This document shows positions 7,505 through 13,926 of a stretch of 15,228 nt of DNA, one piece after another. Both the position numbers and the translations under genes were made by a program. The notes beneath the pieces are model-generated. The model had not been told where the DNA came from. It saw only the letters and a list, made by a program, of their open reading frames with translations, and did no database searches. The stretch is from Pseudomonadota bacterium (GTDB taxonomy: Bacteria > Pseudomonadota > Gammaproteobacteria > Burkholderiales > Burkholderiaceae_B): positions 1 through 15,228 of the forward strand of contig JAEWEH010000012.1 of the NCBI GenBank assembly GCA_023389535.1. Reading direction: 5' to 3'. Positions within the stretch are counted from its first letter, which is position 1. Every line of letters starts with the position of its first letter.

Positions 7505-10122
7505 GTCTTCCGCGCTCCACGGTCCGGCTGCAGCTGCATGGCGGCTTCACTCTGTATGACGCGCGCGAGCAGGTCGACTATTTTTCCCGCTTGGGCATCA
7601 GTCATTTCTATCTGTCGCCCATCACGCAGGCGCGGCCTGGGTCCACGCACGGCTACGATGTCGTCGACCATGCAGTGGTTAGCGCCGAGCTTGGCGGCGA
7701 GAAAGGCCTGACTGCCTTGGCCGAGGCGCTGCGCAAGCAGGGCATGGGCTTGATACTGGACATCGTCCCCAACCATATGGCCACGCATCAGGACAATCGT
7801 TGGTGGTGGGACGTCCTGAAGCATGGGCAACGCAGCCAGTACGCCGGCTACTTCGATATCGACTGGCATGCTCCGGGTCTGCGCGGCAAGGTCCTCGCGC
7901 CATTCCTGCCTCATCCGTATGCGGAAAGCCTGGCGGATGGCAGTGTGCGCGTCGCCGTGGACGAAGGTTCCGGCGCTCCCGTCATCGAGGCTTGCGGTGC
8001 ACGCTATCCCGTCGCGCCCGGTACGCTGCACGCCATGGGCATGGATGGCCGCCAGGCCGCCTTGTATTACGACGGCGGCAATCCGGAAGGCAGACAGCGC
8101 CTGCATGACTTGCTCGAACGGCAACATTATCGCTTGGCGTGGTGGCGTTGCGCCGCCGACAGCATCAATTGGCGCCGCTTCTTTGAAATCAGCGACTTGA
8201 TAGGCGTGCGGGTGGAAGAGCCGAGTGTATTCGCCGCTGTGCACGACATGCCGCTGCGCCTGTATGCGGAAGGCCTGGTGGACGGCCTGCGCATCGATCA
8301 TGTGGACGGTCTGGCCGACCCGGGCGCCTATTGCCGCCGGCTGCGGGCGGCGTTGCAAGCGCGTGCGCAAGAACGCCCGGCGACACTGGGCGACGAGCCG
8401 GCCTGGCTAGTGGTCGAGAAAATACTCGCACCGGACGAGTCTTTGGACGGCGACTGGCAGGTGGATGGCACCAGCGGCTACGATTTCATGGAACAGGTGG
8501 GCGCGCTGCTGCACGACCCGCGGGGCCAGGATGCCCTGACCCAGGAATGGGTGCGCATCGCCGGCGACGCGCGCCCCATTGCGTCGTACACGCGCGACGC
8601 CCGAGCGCTGCTGCTGCGCCGGCATTTTGTGGCAGAGCGCAAAGCGCTATTGTGCCGGCTGGCGGCGATCGCGGCGTCCAGCATCGAAGCCAGGGACTGG
8701 ACTTCCGAAGCCATAGCGCGGATGCTGGACGAGATTCTGCTGGAATTTCCCCATTACCGCAGCTATGCCGGACCCGATGGGCGCTCTGCGGCGGATGCGC
8801 ATTTGTTCAATCACCTGCTCGCCACTGTGCAAACGCGATTGCATGCCTATGATCGCCAGACAGCCCGCCCCTTGCTTGATTGGCTGGGCGTCATGCTGGG
8901 GGGCAAGCCGCTGCATCCCGAGGTGATACGGCGCTTTCAGCAATTGACCCCGCCGCTGGCTGCCAAGTCCCTGGAAGATACGGTGTTCTACCGATACGGG
9001 CGCTTGTTGTCGCGCAACGAAGTGGGGGCGGACCCTGGCCGGATCGCGCTGGATATCCAAAACTTTCATCAAGGCTGTGCCCGGCGCGCTATCGCAGCGC
9101 CCCGTTCCATGCTGGCGACGGCTACGCATGACCACAAGCGCGGTGAGGACGCGCGAGCCCGCCTGGCGGTGCTCAGCGAAATTCCCGAGCCATGGCGGCA
9201 CGCGGTGCAGCGCTGGGAGACGATGCTCCGATCGGCCCCCGATGCGCCGGCGCATGCGGCAGCAGAACGGTATATGTTGTTCCAGACCATGGTGGCCGCT
9301 TGGCCGCTGGACCTGGAGCCGGATGATCAAGAAGGCATGCTGGCTTTTGGCGAACGCCTGAAGCAGTGGCAGATCAAGGCGTTGCGGGAAGCAAAATTGA
9401 GCAGCAATTGGGTAGAGCCAGACCGTGTGCATGAACGTTTGGCCGAGGGCCTGATTGACGGCATGATGCCCGGTGCGCGCCATCATGCCGTGGTCACCGA
9501 TTTGGCCGCGTTTGTACGGCGCGTGTCGGCTGCGGGGGCGATCAACAGCTTGGTGCAAACCGTGCTGCGCATGAGCGTGCCCGGGGTACCCGACCTTTAT
9601 CAGGGCACGGAATTCTGGGATTTCAGTCTGGTGGATCCGGACAATCGCCGTCCGGTTGATTTCAAGGCGCGGCGTCGCGCCCTGGGGCAGGACGCCCGTA
9701 TTGAAGAACTACTGAAGGACTGGAAAAGCGGGCGCATCAAACAGGCGGTTCTGGCCGCCGCCTACGCCTTGCGCGCCGCCATGCCGGACGTATTTGCCCA
9801 GGGGGATTATCAGCCTTTGATGATACACGGCCGCAAGAACGCACATGTGGTGGCCTATGCACGCCATGCCGGAGATGCCGGCGTGTTCGTGCTGGCGCCG
9901 CTGCGTTGTGCGGCTGGCGTCATGATCGATGAAACCGGCGGGCAGCCCAGGCTGGATACCGGTTTCTGGCAGGACACGCAAGTCGCGCTTCCAGGCCATT
10001 ATGCGAATGCCACATTGTGCAATGCACTGACGGGCGCGCGCCACCGCACGGACCGGGACGGCAGGCTGAATCTGGCCGATGTGCTGCCCGGCCTGCCGGT
10101 GGCGATGCTGCACGCCGTGTAG
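7501..10122 (+). CDS. treY: Maltooligosyltrehalose synthase TreY
   Basis: TreY (GH13) isomerises the reducing-end alpha-1,4 linkage of a maltooligosaccharide to alpha,alpha-1,1, making maltooligosyltrehalose for TreZ. The 873-residue protein is large, as usual for TreY. It opens with STVRLQLHGGFTL (6-18), then YLSPITQARPGSTHGYDVVD (37-56) and DIVPNHMA (87-94). The acids are Asp266 in DGLRIDHVDGLADP, Glu306 in WLVVEKILAPDE and Asp544 in ATHDHKRGEDARAR, all in TreY-specific contexts. A long helical insertion (about 340-500) lies between the second and third acids, as in known TreY. The C-terminal part has VPGVPDLYQGTEFWDFSLVD. The start is ATG 7501, overlapping the malQ TGA. It is the last gene of the operon; its TAG is 25 nt from the gdhA stop on the other strand, and no obvious terminator hairpin with a T tract lies between them. 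Confidence 0.96.
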   Translation: MSLPRSTVRLQLHGGFTLYDAREQVDYFSRLGISHFYLSPITQARPGSTHGYDVVDHAVVSAELGGEKGLTALAEALRKQGMGLILDIVPNHMATHQDNRWWWDVLKHGQRSQYAGYFDIDWHAPGLRGKVLAPFLPHPYAESLADGSVRVAVDEGSGAPVIEACGARYPVAPGTLHAMGMDGRQAALYYDGGNPEGRQRLHDLLERQHYRLAWWRCAADSINWRRFFEISDLIGVRVEEPSVFAAVHDMPLRLYAEGLVDGLRIDHVDGLADPGAYCRRLRAALQARAQERPATLGDEPAWLVVEKILAPDESLDGDWQVDGTSGYDFMEQVGALLHDPRGQDALTQEWVRIAGDARPIASYTRDARALLLRRHFVAERKALLCRLAAIAASSIEARDWTSEAIARMLDEILLEFPHYRSYAGPDGRSAADAHLFNHLLATVQTRLHAYDRQTARPLLDWLGVMLGGKPLHPEVIRRFQQLTPPLAAKSLEDTVFYRYGRLLSRNEVGADPGRIALDIQNFHQGCARRAIAAPRSMLATATHDHKRGEDARARLAVLSEIPEPWRHAVQRWETMLRSAPDAPAHAAAERYMLFQTMVAAWPLDLEPDDQEGMLAFGERLKQWQIKALREAKLSSNWVEPDRVHERLAEGLIDGMMPGARHHAVVTDLAAFVRRVSAAGAINSLVQTVLRMSVPGVPDLYQGTEFWDFSLVDPDNRRPVDFKARRRALGQDARIEELLKDWKSGRIKQAVLAAAYALRAAMPDVFAQGDYQPLMIHGRKNAHVVAYARHAGDAGVFVLAPLRCAAGVMIDETGGQPRLDTGFWQDTQVALPGHYANATLCNALTGARHRTDRDGRLNLADVLPGLPVAMLHAV

Positions 10123-10147
10123 CATCGTCCGTGCAGTCCCGAGCCGG

Positions 10148-11437
10148 TCAGGGGTACAGGCCGCGGACCTCGCGCGCTTCCAGGATGCGTGTGCAGGCAG
10201 TGATGAAGGCAGCCGTGCGCTGAGTGACCTGGTGTTCTTTGGCGACCGCGGACACGGATGTGTAGGCGGCGCGCATCATGGCTTCGAGGCGGTGGTTGAT
10301 TTCCTGTTCGGTCCAGTAGAAGCTGGAGAAATCCTGCACCCATTCGAAATAGCTGACCGTAACACCGCCTGCGTTGGCAATGACGTCCGGGACGATCATG
10401 GTGCCGTTGGAGGTCAGGATATCGTCGGCCTCGGGTGTGGTCGGGCCGTTGGCGCCTTCGATCACGATGCGCGCCCGCACGCTGCCGGCATTGCCTTCGT
10501 GCAATTGGCCTTCCAGCGCGGCGGGAATCAGGATTTCCGTTTCCAGCGCCCAGAATTCCTCGGGCGTCAGCACGTCGGCATCGGCGGCGCCTGCCACGCC
10601 GCCATGTTCCTCGGCGTGCTGCAGCAACGACAGGATGTTCAAGCCGTTGGCGTTATGCACGCAGCCAGTGTGGTCCTGAATGGCGATGACTTTCGCGCCG
10701 GATTCGTAGAACAGGCGCGCAGCCGTGCCGCCGACGTTGCCAAACCCCTGTATGACGATGCGCGCCCCTTCGATGGGAATGCCTGCGTCCCGGGCCGCTT
10801 CGCAAGCCACCACATAAACGCCCCGGCCGGTCGCTTCGACGCGCCCCAGGCTGCCGCCCAGGGAAATGGGCTTGCCGGTCACCACGCCGGTGGTGGTTGC
10901 GCCTTCGTTCATGGAATAGGTGTCCATCATCCACGCCATGGTTTGGGCATTGGTGTTGACATCGGGCGCGGGGATATCTTTGTTGGGGCCGATGATCACG
11001 CCGATTTCGCTGGTGTAGCGGCGTGTGATGCGTTCCAGTTCGGAGCGCGAGTAGTTATGGGGGTCCAGGCGCACGCCGCCCTTGGCGCCGCCGAAAGGCA
11101 GGTTCACCGCCGCCGCCTTGACCGACATCCAGGCTGCCAGGGCCATGACTTCGGACAAAGTGACATCCTGGTGGAAACGCACGCCGCCCTTGCCGGGGCC
11201 GCGCGACGTATTGTGCTGTACCCGATAGCCTTCGAAGTGGGCGATCTTGCCGTTGTCCAGTTCGACCGGGATATCGACGATCAGGCAGCGCTTGGGGCGC
11301 TTCAAGGTTTCCACCCATTTGGCCAGCTTGCCCAGATAAGGCGTAACGCGTTCGACTTGCTCCAGATAAATGCCCCAGGGGCCCAGCTCGCTGAGATGCA
11401 AATAAGAAGGCAGTGGATGCGTCGGATTTTCTGACAT
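10148..11437 (-). CDS. gdhA: Glutamate dehydrogenase (Glu/Leu/Phe/Val dehydrogenase family)
   Basis: This enzyme interconverts glutamate and 2-oxoglutarate plus ammonia with a nicotinamide cofactor. The 429-residue protein has the dimerisation/substrate domain first: [10 protein letters not shown] with Lys83, MSVKAAAV with Lys107, [14 protein letters not shown] with catalytic Lys119, and Asp159 in PAPDVNT. The spacings (24, 12 and 40) match Lys89, Lys113, Lys125 and Asp165 of Clostridium symbiosum GDH. The Rossmann domain follows, with [13 protein letters not shown] (231-243) and VIAIQDHTG (250-258). The acidic Asp255 after the second strand suggests NAD(H) use, but this is inference. [11 protein letters not shown] (327-337) is also typical. 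The length fits the small hexameric class of about 420-430 residues. The start is ATG 11437 with AAGG upstream. The gene is monocistronic here, convergent with treY and divergent from the Bug receptor gene. Its symbol could also be given as gdh. Confidence 0.96.
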   Translation of the reverse strand: MSENPTHPLPSYLHLSELGPWGIYLEQVERVTPYLGKLAKWVETLKRPKRCLIVDIPVELDNGKIAHFEGYRVQHNTSRGPGKGGVRFHQDVTLSEVMALAAWMSVKAAAVNLPFGGAKGGVRLDPHNYSRSELERITRRYTSEIGVIIGPNKDIPAPDVNTNAQTMAWMMDTYSMNEGATTTGVVTGKPISLGGSLGRVEATGRGVYVVACEAARDAGIPIEGARIVIQGFGNVGGTAARLFYESGAKVIAIQDHTGCVHNANGLNILSLLQHAEEHGGVAGAADADVLTPEEFWALETEILIPAALEGQLHEGNAGSVRARIVIEGANGPTTPEADDILTSNGTMIVPDVIANAGGVTVSYFEWVQDFSSFYWTEQEINHRLEAMMRAAYTSVSAVAKEHQVTQRTAAFITACTRILEAREVRGLYP

Positions 11438-11445
11438 GGTTAAGA

Positions 11446-11449
11446 CCTT
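11446..11449 (-). promoter_or_regulatory. Shine-Dalgarno core of gdhA
   Basis: Read on the minus strand, AAGG lies 8 nt upstream of the ATG at 11437. It supports that start. No better in-frame start with a ribosome-binding match is seen. Confidence 0.55.
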
Positions 11450-11504
11450 AAGCGTTGGTTATGTGAATTGCTGGCCATTCGGTGCAGGCCACGGCGGCGC
11501 GGCC

Positions 11505-11533
11505 ATTTTAGTACGGGCGCGCAAGGCTGTCCC
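11505..11533 (-). promoter_or_regulatory. Candidate sigma-70 promoter of gdhA
   Basis: On the minus strand GGGACA (11533-11528, 4 of 6 to TTGACA) is followed after 17 nt by TAAAAT (11510-11505, 5 of 6 to TATAAT). The -10 lies about 68 nt before the gdhA ATG. The match is by eye only and no transcription start is known. Confidence 0.4.
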
Positions 11534-11675
11534 CGTTTTGGTCCGCCTTGGGAAAAAAGGGACGCATTGGGGTTGATCAAGGCGCAGTGTATCGCTCCCT
11601 GGCGTGTGCCGCCAACCATCGACCTTCATTTTTGCCCATACGGCCGTGCCCTGGCAAGCAGCTCTTGTCGGCACC

Positions 11676-11691
11676 CCGGGGAAATCCCCGG
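11676..11691. repeat. Perfect inverted repeat CCGGGG-AAAT-CCCCGG
   Basis: Two 6-bp GC-only arms are separated by AAAT. It lies 2 nt upstream of the candidate -35 of the tctC promoter. With no T tract after it on the + strand, it is unlikely to be an intrinsic terminator. It could be an operator for a dimeric regulator or a small hairpin. No regulator family is suggested by the sequence alone. Confidence 0.5.
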
Positions 11692-11693
11692 AT

Positions 11694-11721
11694 GTGAAAT
11701 TAGCCCTGGACCCTGCATAAT
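11694..11721 (+). promoter_or_regulatory. Candidate sigma-70 promoter of the Bug receptor gene
   Basis: GTGAAA (11694-11699, 4 of 6 to TTGACA) and CATAAT (11716-11721, 5 of 6 to TATAAT) are 16 nt apart. The -10 lies about 71 nt upstream of the ATG at 11793. The inverted repeat at 11676-11691 abuts the -35 side. Identified by eye only. Confidence 0.4.
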
Positions 11722-11782
11722 CGATCACCCTGGATGAATGATGCGTATTCACATCCCCCTGACCCCTAAACTATCCGTTCAC

Positions 11783-11786
11783 GGAG
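11783..11786 (+). promoter_or_regulatory. Shine-Dalgarno core of the Bug receptor gene
   Basis: GGAG lies 6 nt before the ATG at 11793. It selects this start, which also gives a well-formed signal peptide, over the upstream in-frame alternatives. Confidence 0.6.
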
Positions 11787-11792
11787 CGCTAC

Positions 11793-12755
11793 ATGTTCAA
11801 AATCATCAATGGAGCGCTGGCAGCGGCGCTGATCGGCACTGCAAGCATGGCGCACGCCGCGTGGCCCGACAAGGCTGTTCAGTGGGTGGTGCCCTATCCC
11901 GCCGGCGGGGGCTCCGACGTCATCGCCCGCGTTGTCGCCTCGGGGCTGGAAAAGCCGCTGGGCCAGACGGTGGTGGTCGAAAACAAGCCGGGGGCGGCAA
12001 CCATTATCGGCGCGACCTACATACAGAACGCCCAGCCGGATGGCTATGTGGTCGGCACAGCCGACTCCGGAACGCTGGCCTTCAATCCCTCGCTTTATTC
12101 CTCGCTGCAGTACGATCCCGCAAAATTCACCTATATTGGCGGCCTGGCGCGTTTTCCATTGATGCTGGCCGTGCCCGCAGCATCGCCCTTCAAGTCGCTG
12201 GACGACGTCCTGACGGCCGCGCGCAAGGATCCGGGCAAGCTGACTTCCGCCTCGGCGGGCGCCGGCTCGCCCCACCATCTGGCGCTGGAAATGTTCAAGC
12301 AGAAGGCCGCGGTGGACATCGTCCACGTTGCCTATAAAGGCGCGGCGCCCGCCCTGCAGGACATCCTGGGCGGCCAGGTCAGCGTGGGGTTCGTGGACTC
12401 GGCCTCGGCGCTGTCCAACATCAAGGCCGGCAAATTGCGTGTCCTGGCGGTGGCCACACCAGAGCGCATCGCCTTGCTGCCCGATGTGCCCACCATGGCG
12501 CAAGCCGGTGTAAAGGACTTCACCGCCTACGCCTGGCAAGGCATGGTGGGCCCGGCCGGCCTGCCCGCCGAAGTCGTGTCCAAGCTCAGCGACGATTTGC
12601 AGGCGGTGCTGAAATCGCCTGAAATCGCCGGCAAGATCCGCGATATGGGGGTCGAGCCGCTGCCCATGGCGGCCGCCGACTTCAAAGCCTATTCAGACGC
12701 ACAGCGCGCCGAATGGGCGCAAGTGATCAAGACGGCGGGCATCAAGCTGGATTGA
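11793..12755 (+). CDS. Bug/TctC family tripartite tricarboxylate transporter substrate-binding protein
   Basis: A 320-residue periplasmic solute receptor of the Bug (TctC) family, which delivers small, mostly carboxylated ligands to TctA/TctB membrane partners or acts as an orphan sensor. The N-terminus is a Sec signal peptide with a hydrophobic core (ALAAALIGTASMA) and an AHA-A cleavage site after residue 22. Mature family motifs are VVPYPAGGGSDVIARVVA (32-49), NKPGAATIIGA (64-74), PDGYVVGTADSGT (82-94), VAYKGAAPALQDILGGQV (179-196) and LAVATPERIALLPDVPT (218-234). The ligand-pocket loop PGAATIIGA differs from the common PGAGGNIGA-type pattern, so the ligand may be unusual. No tctA or tctB is in the window. 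The gene is alone on its strand and convergent with the acid-sugar kinase/dehydrogenase pair, which makes a four-carbon acid sugar a possible ligand; this is inference only. Confidence 0.93.
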   Translation: MFKIINGALAAALIGTASMAHAAWPDKAVQWVVPYPAGGGSDVIARVVASGLEKPLGQTVVVENKPGAATIIGATYIQNAQPDGYVVGTADSGTLAFNPSLYSSLQYDPAKFTYIGGLARFPLMLAVPAASPFKSLDDVLTAARKDPGKLTSASAGAGSPHHLALEMFKQKAAVDIVHVAYKGAAPALQDILGGQVSVGFVDSASALSNIKAGKLRVLAVATPERIALLPDVPTMAQAGVKDFTAYAWQGMVGPAGLPAEVVSKLSDDLQAVLKSPEIAGKIRDMGVEPLPMAAADFKAYSDAQRAEWAQVIKTAGIKLD

Positions 12756-12772
12756 AAGGGCAGCGGATCGGT

Positions 12773-12793
12773 GGGGCCAACCCCGGTCGGGGT
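12773..12793. terminator. GC-rich hairpin(s) between convergent tctC and pdxA2, possible terminator
   Basis: The sequence has the form GGGG-CCAA-CCCC-GGTC-GGGG, so two mutually exclusive short hairpins can form. The better one is ACCCC-GGTC-GGGGT at 12780-12793. It lies 18-38 nt after the receptor gene stop and before the pdxA2 stop read from the other side. There is no T tract on either strand, so assignment as an intrinsic terminator is weak. Confidence 0.25.
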
Positions 12794-12858
12794 AACCATA
12801 GCTTCGGGCCGCTCCGCCGCCGCGTGGTCTGATGATATACGGCGAAGGCGTGTCGAAC

Positions 12859-13890
12859 CTAGGCATAGCGCCGCGGCGCCAGCGCCACCGCTTGCTTCAA
12901 GGCCTCGAGCATGCTGCCTTCATCGGCGATGCCTTTGCCGGCGATATCGAACGCCGTGCCGTGATCCACAGAAGTCCGGATGACCGGCAAGCCCACGGTT
13001 ATATTCACACCCGCTTCCAACCCCATGACTTTGACCGGGCCATGGCCTTGGTCATGGTACATCGCCACCACGCCGTCGAAGTCTCCCCTGGCCGCCCGGA
13101 AGAAAAGCGTGTCGGCGGGCAGGGGGCCTTGAACCTGGATGCCGTTGCGCTGGGCGAGCAGGATGGCCGGTATGATTTTTTCTTGCTCTTCTCCTCGTCC
13201 GAACAGGCCGTTCTCGCCGGCGTGGGGGTTGATGCCGCAGACGCCGATGCGCGGTGCCGCGATGCCAGACGCCTTCAAGGTATCGTGCATGCGTGTAATC
13301 GTCCGGCCTACCAGGCCGGGTTCTATGCGCTCTATGGCGTCCAGCAGGCCGATGTGCGTAGTGACGTGTATGACATTCAGATTCGGGGCCGACAGCATCA
13401 TCGACACCTCTTTGGTTCCTGTCAGTGCCGCGAGGAGTTCCGTATGGCCCGGATAGCGGTGTCCCCCCGCGTGCAGCGCTTCCTTGTTTAGCGGAGCGGT
13501 GCAGATCGCATCCACCTGCCCGGCCATGCCCAATTGCGCGGCGCGTTCAATATAGCGGTAAGCAGCGTCGCCACAAAGCGCCGATAGCTGGCCGAAGGGC
13601 AGATCTTGGGGAATGAGGCCCAAGTCGATGCAGTCGATGGCATCTTGCGCGAACAAGGCTCGTTCCGGTTCATCCACAGTGCGCACGCTCACTTGTGCGC
13701 CGGTAATCTGCGCAGCCCGTTCCAATCTGGCCGTATCGCCAATGACTATGGGTCGGCACATTGCATACGTGATCGGATTGGCCAGCGAGCGCACTATGAT
13801 TTCCGGCCCGACTCCTGCCGCATCGCCCATGGTGATTGCAATAATGGGGCGGTGGGGCGTCTCTTGCGCTTTGCTCGTATTCGTTTCCAC
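12859..13890 (-). CDS. pdxA2: PdxA2-type 4-phospho-acid-sugar (D-threonate/erythronate) 3-dehydrogenase
   Basis: A 343-residue member of the PdxA family. Metal-ligand histidines are visible: His179 in HVTTHIGLLDA, His223 in GINPHAGENG and His279 in MYHDQGHGPVK. The N-terminal nucleotide/phosphate region has ITMGDAAGVGPE (19-30), and PLNKEAL (133-139) with YPGHTE (146-151) is typical. The segment YHDQGHGPVKVMGLEAGVN is the PdxA2 form; E. coli PdxA has a GLPVLK type here. PdxA2 proteins, paired with DUF1537 kinases, oxidise 4-phospho-D-threonate or 4-phospho-D-erythronate with NAD to a beta-keto acid, which decarboxylates to dihydroxyacetone phosphate. Such a kinase gene lies directly upstream, 36 nt away. 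The start is GTG 13890 with AGAAGG upstream; the frame meets the kinase stop with no other start codon between. Automatic annotation as the pyridoxal phosphate enzyme PdxA would probably be misleading. The exact stereoisomer used cannot be read from the sequence. Confidence 0.88.
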   Translation of the reverse strand: METNTSKAQETPHRPIIAITMGDAAGVGPEIIVRSLANPITYAMCRPIVIGDTARLERAAQITGAQVSVRTVDEPERALFAQDAIDCIDLGLIPQDLPFGQLSALCGDAAYRYIERAAQLGMAGQVDAICTAPLNKEALHAGGHRYPGHTELLAALTGTKEVSMMLSAPNLNVIHVTTHIGLLDAIERIEPGLVGRTITRMHDTLKASGIAAPRIGVCGINPHAGENGLFGRGEEQEKIIPAILLAQRNGIQVQGPLPADTLFFRAARGDFDGVVAMYHDQGHGPVKVMGLEAGVNITVGLPVIRTSVDHGTAFDIAGKGIADEGSMLEALKQAVALAPRRYA

Positions 13891-13898
13891 TTGAATTT

Positions 13899-13904
13899 CC
13901 TTCT
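13899..13904 (-). promoter_or_regulatory. Shine-Dalgarno site deciding the GTG start of pdxA2
   Basis: AGAAGG on the minus strand ends 8 nt before GTG 13890. It supports GTG as initiator in the 36-nt gap after the kinase gene. Confidence 0.6.
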
Positions 13905-13926
13905 GGAAAAATGTGTTCGTGAAAGG

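Larger units (their letters stand above)
11438..11792. other. Divergent intergenic spacer between gdhA and tctC
   Basis: This 355-nt stretch separates the divergent starts of gdhA and the Bug receptor gene and holds no gene that I can support. Short open frames exist on both strands (about 89 and 97 codons). They lack ribosome-binding sites and read as Arg/Pro/Cys-rich sequence of no recognisable family. The spacer carries candidate sigma-70 promoters for both flanking genes and a perfect 6-bp inverted repeat just upstream of the rightward promoter. A homopurine run, GGGAAAAAAGGGA, lies near 11560-11572, and the 8-nt palindrome TTGATCAA is at 11573-11580. Confidence 0.7.

Noticed and set aside
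10079..11434. 451-codon open frame on the + strand lying across the whole of gdhA
   Set aside because: It mirrors gdhA, whose active-site residues and spacings are unmistakable. The antisense product has no recognisable motif and no ribosome-binding site. GC-rich codon bias makes such shadow frames common.
11573..11580. TTGATCAA considered as an FNR/Anr-type site
   Set aside because: The consensus needs TTGAT, four bases, then ATCAA. Here the second half-site after the spacer is GCGCA, so only one half matches.
11468..11737. Small open frames (89 codons +, 97 codons -) in the gdhA-tctC spacer
   Set aside because: The + strand frame begins with TTG and neither has a Shine-Dalgarno. Their products are Arg/Pro/Cys-rich with no family resemblance, so non-coding regulatory DNA is more likely.
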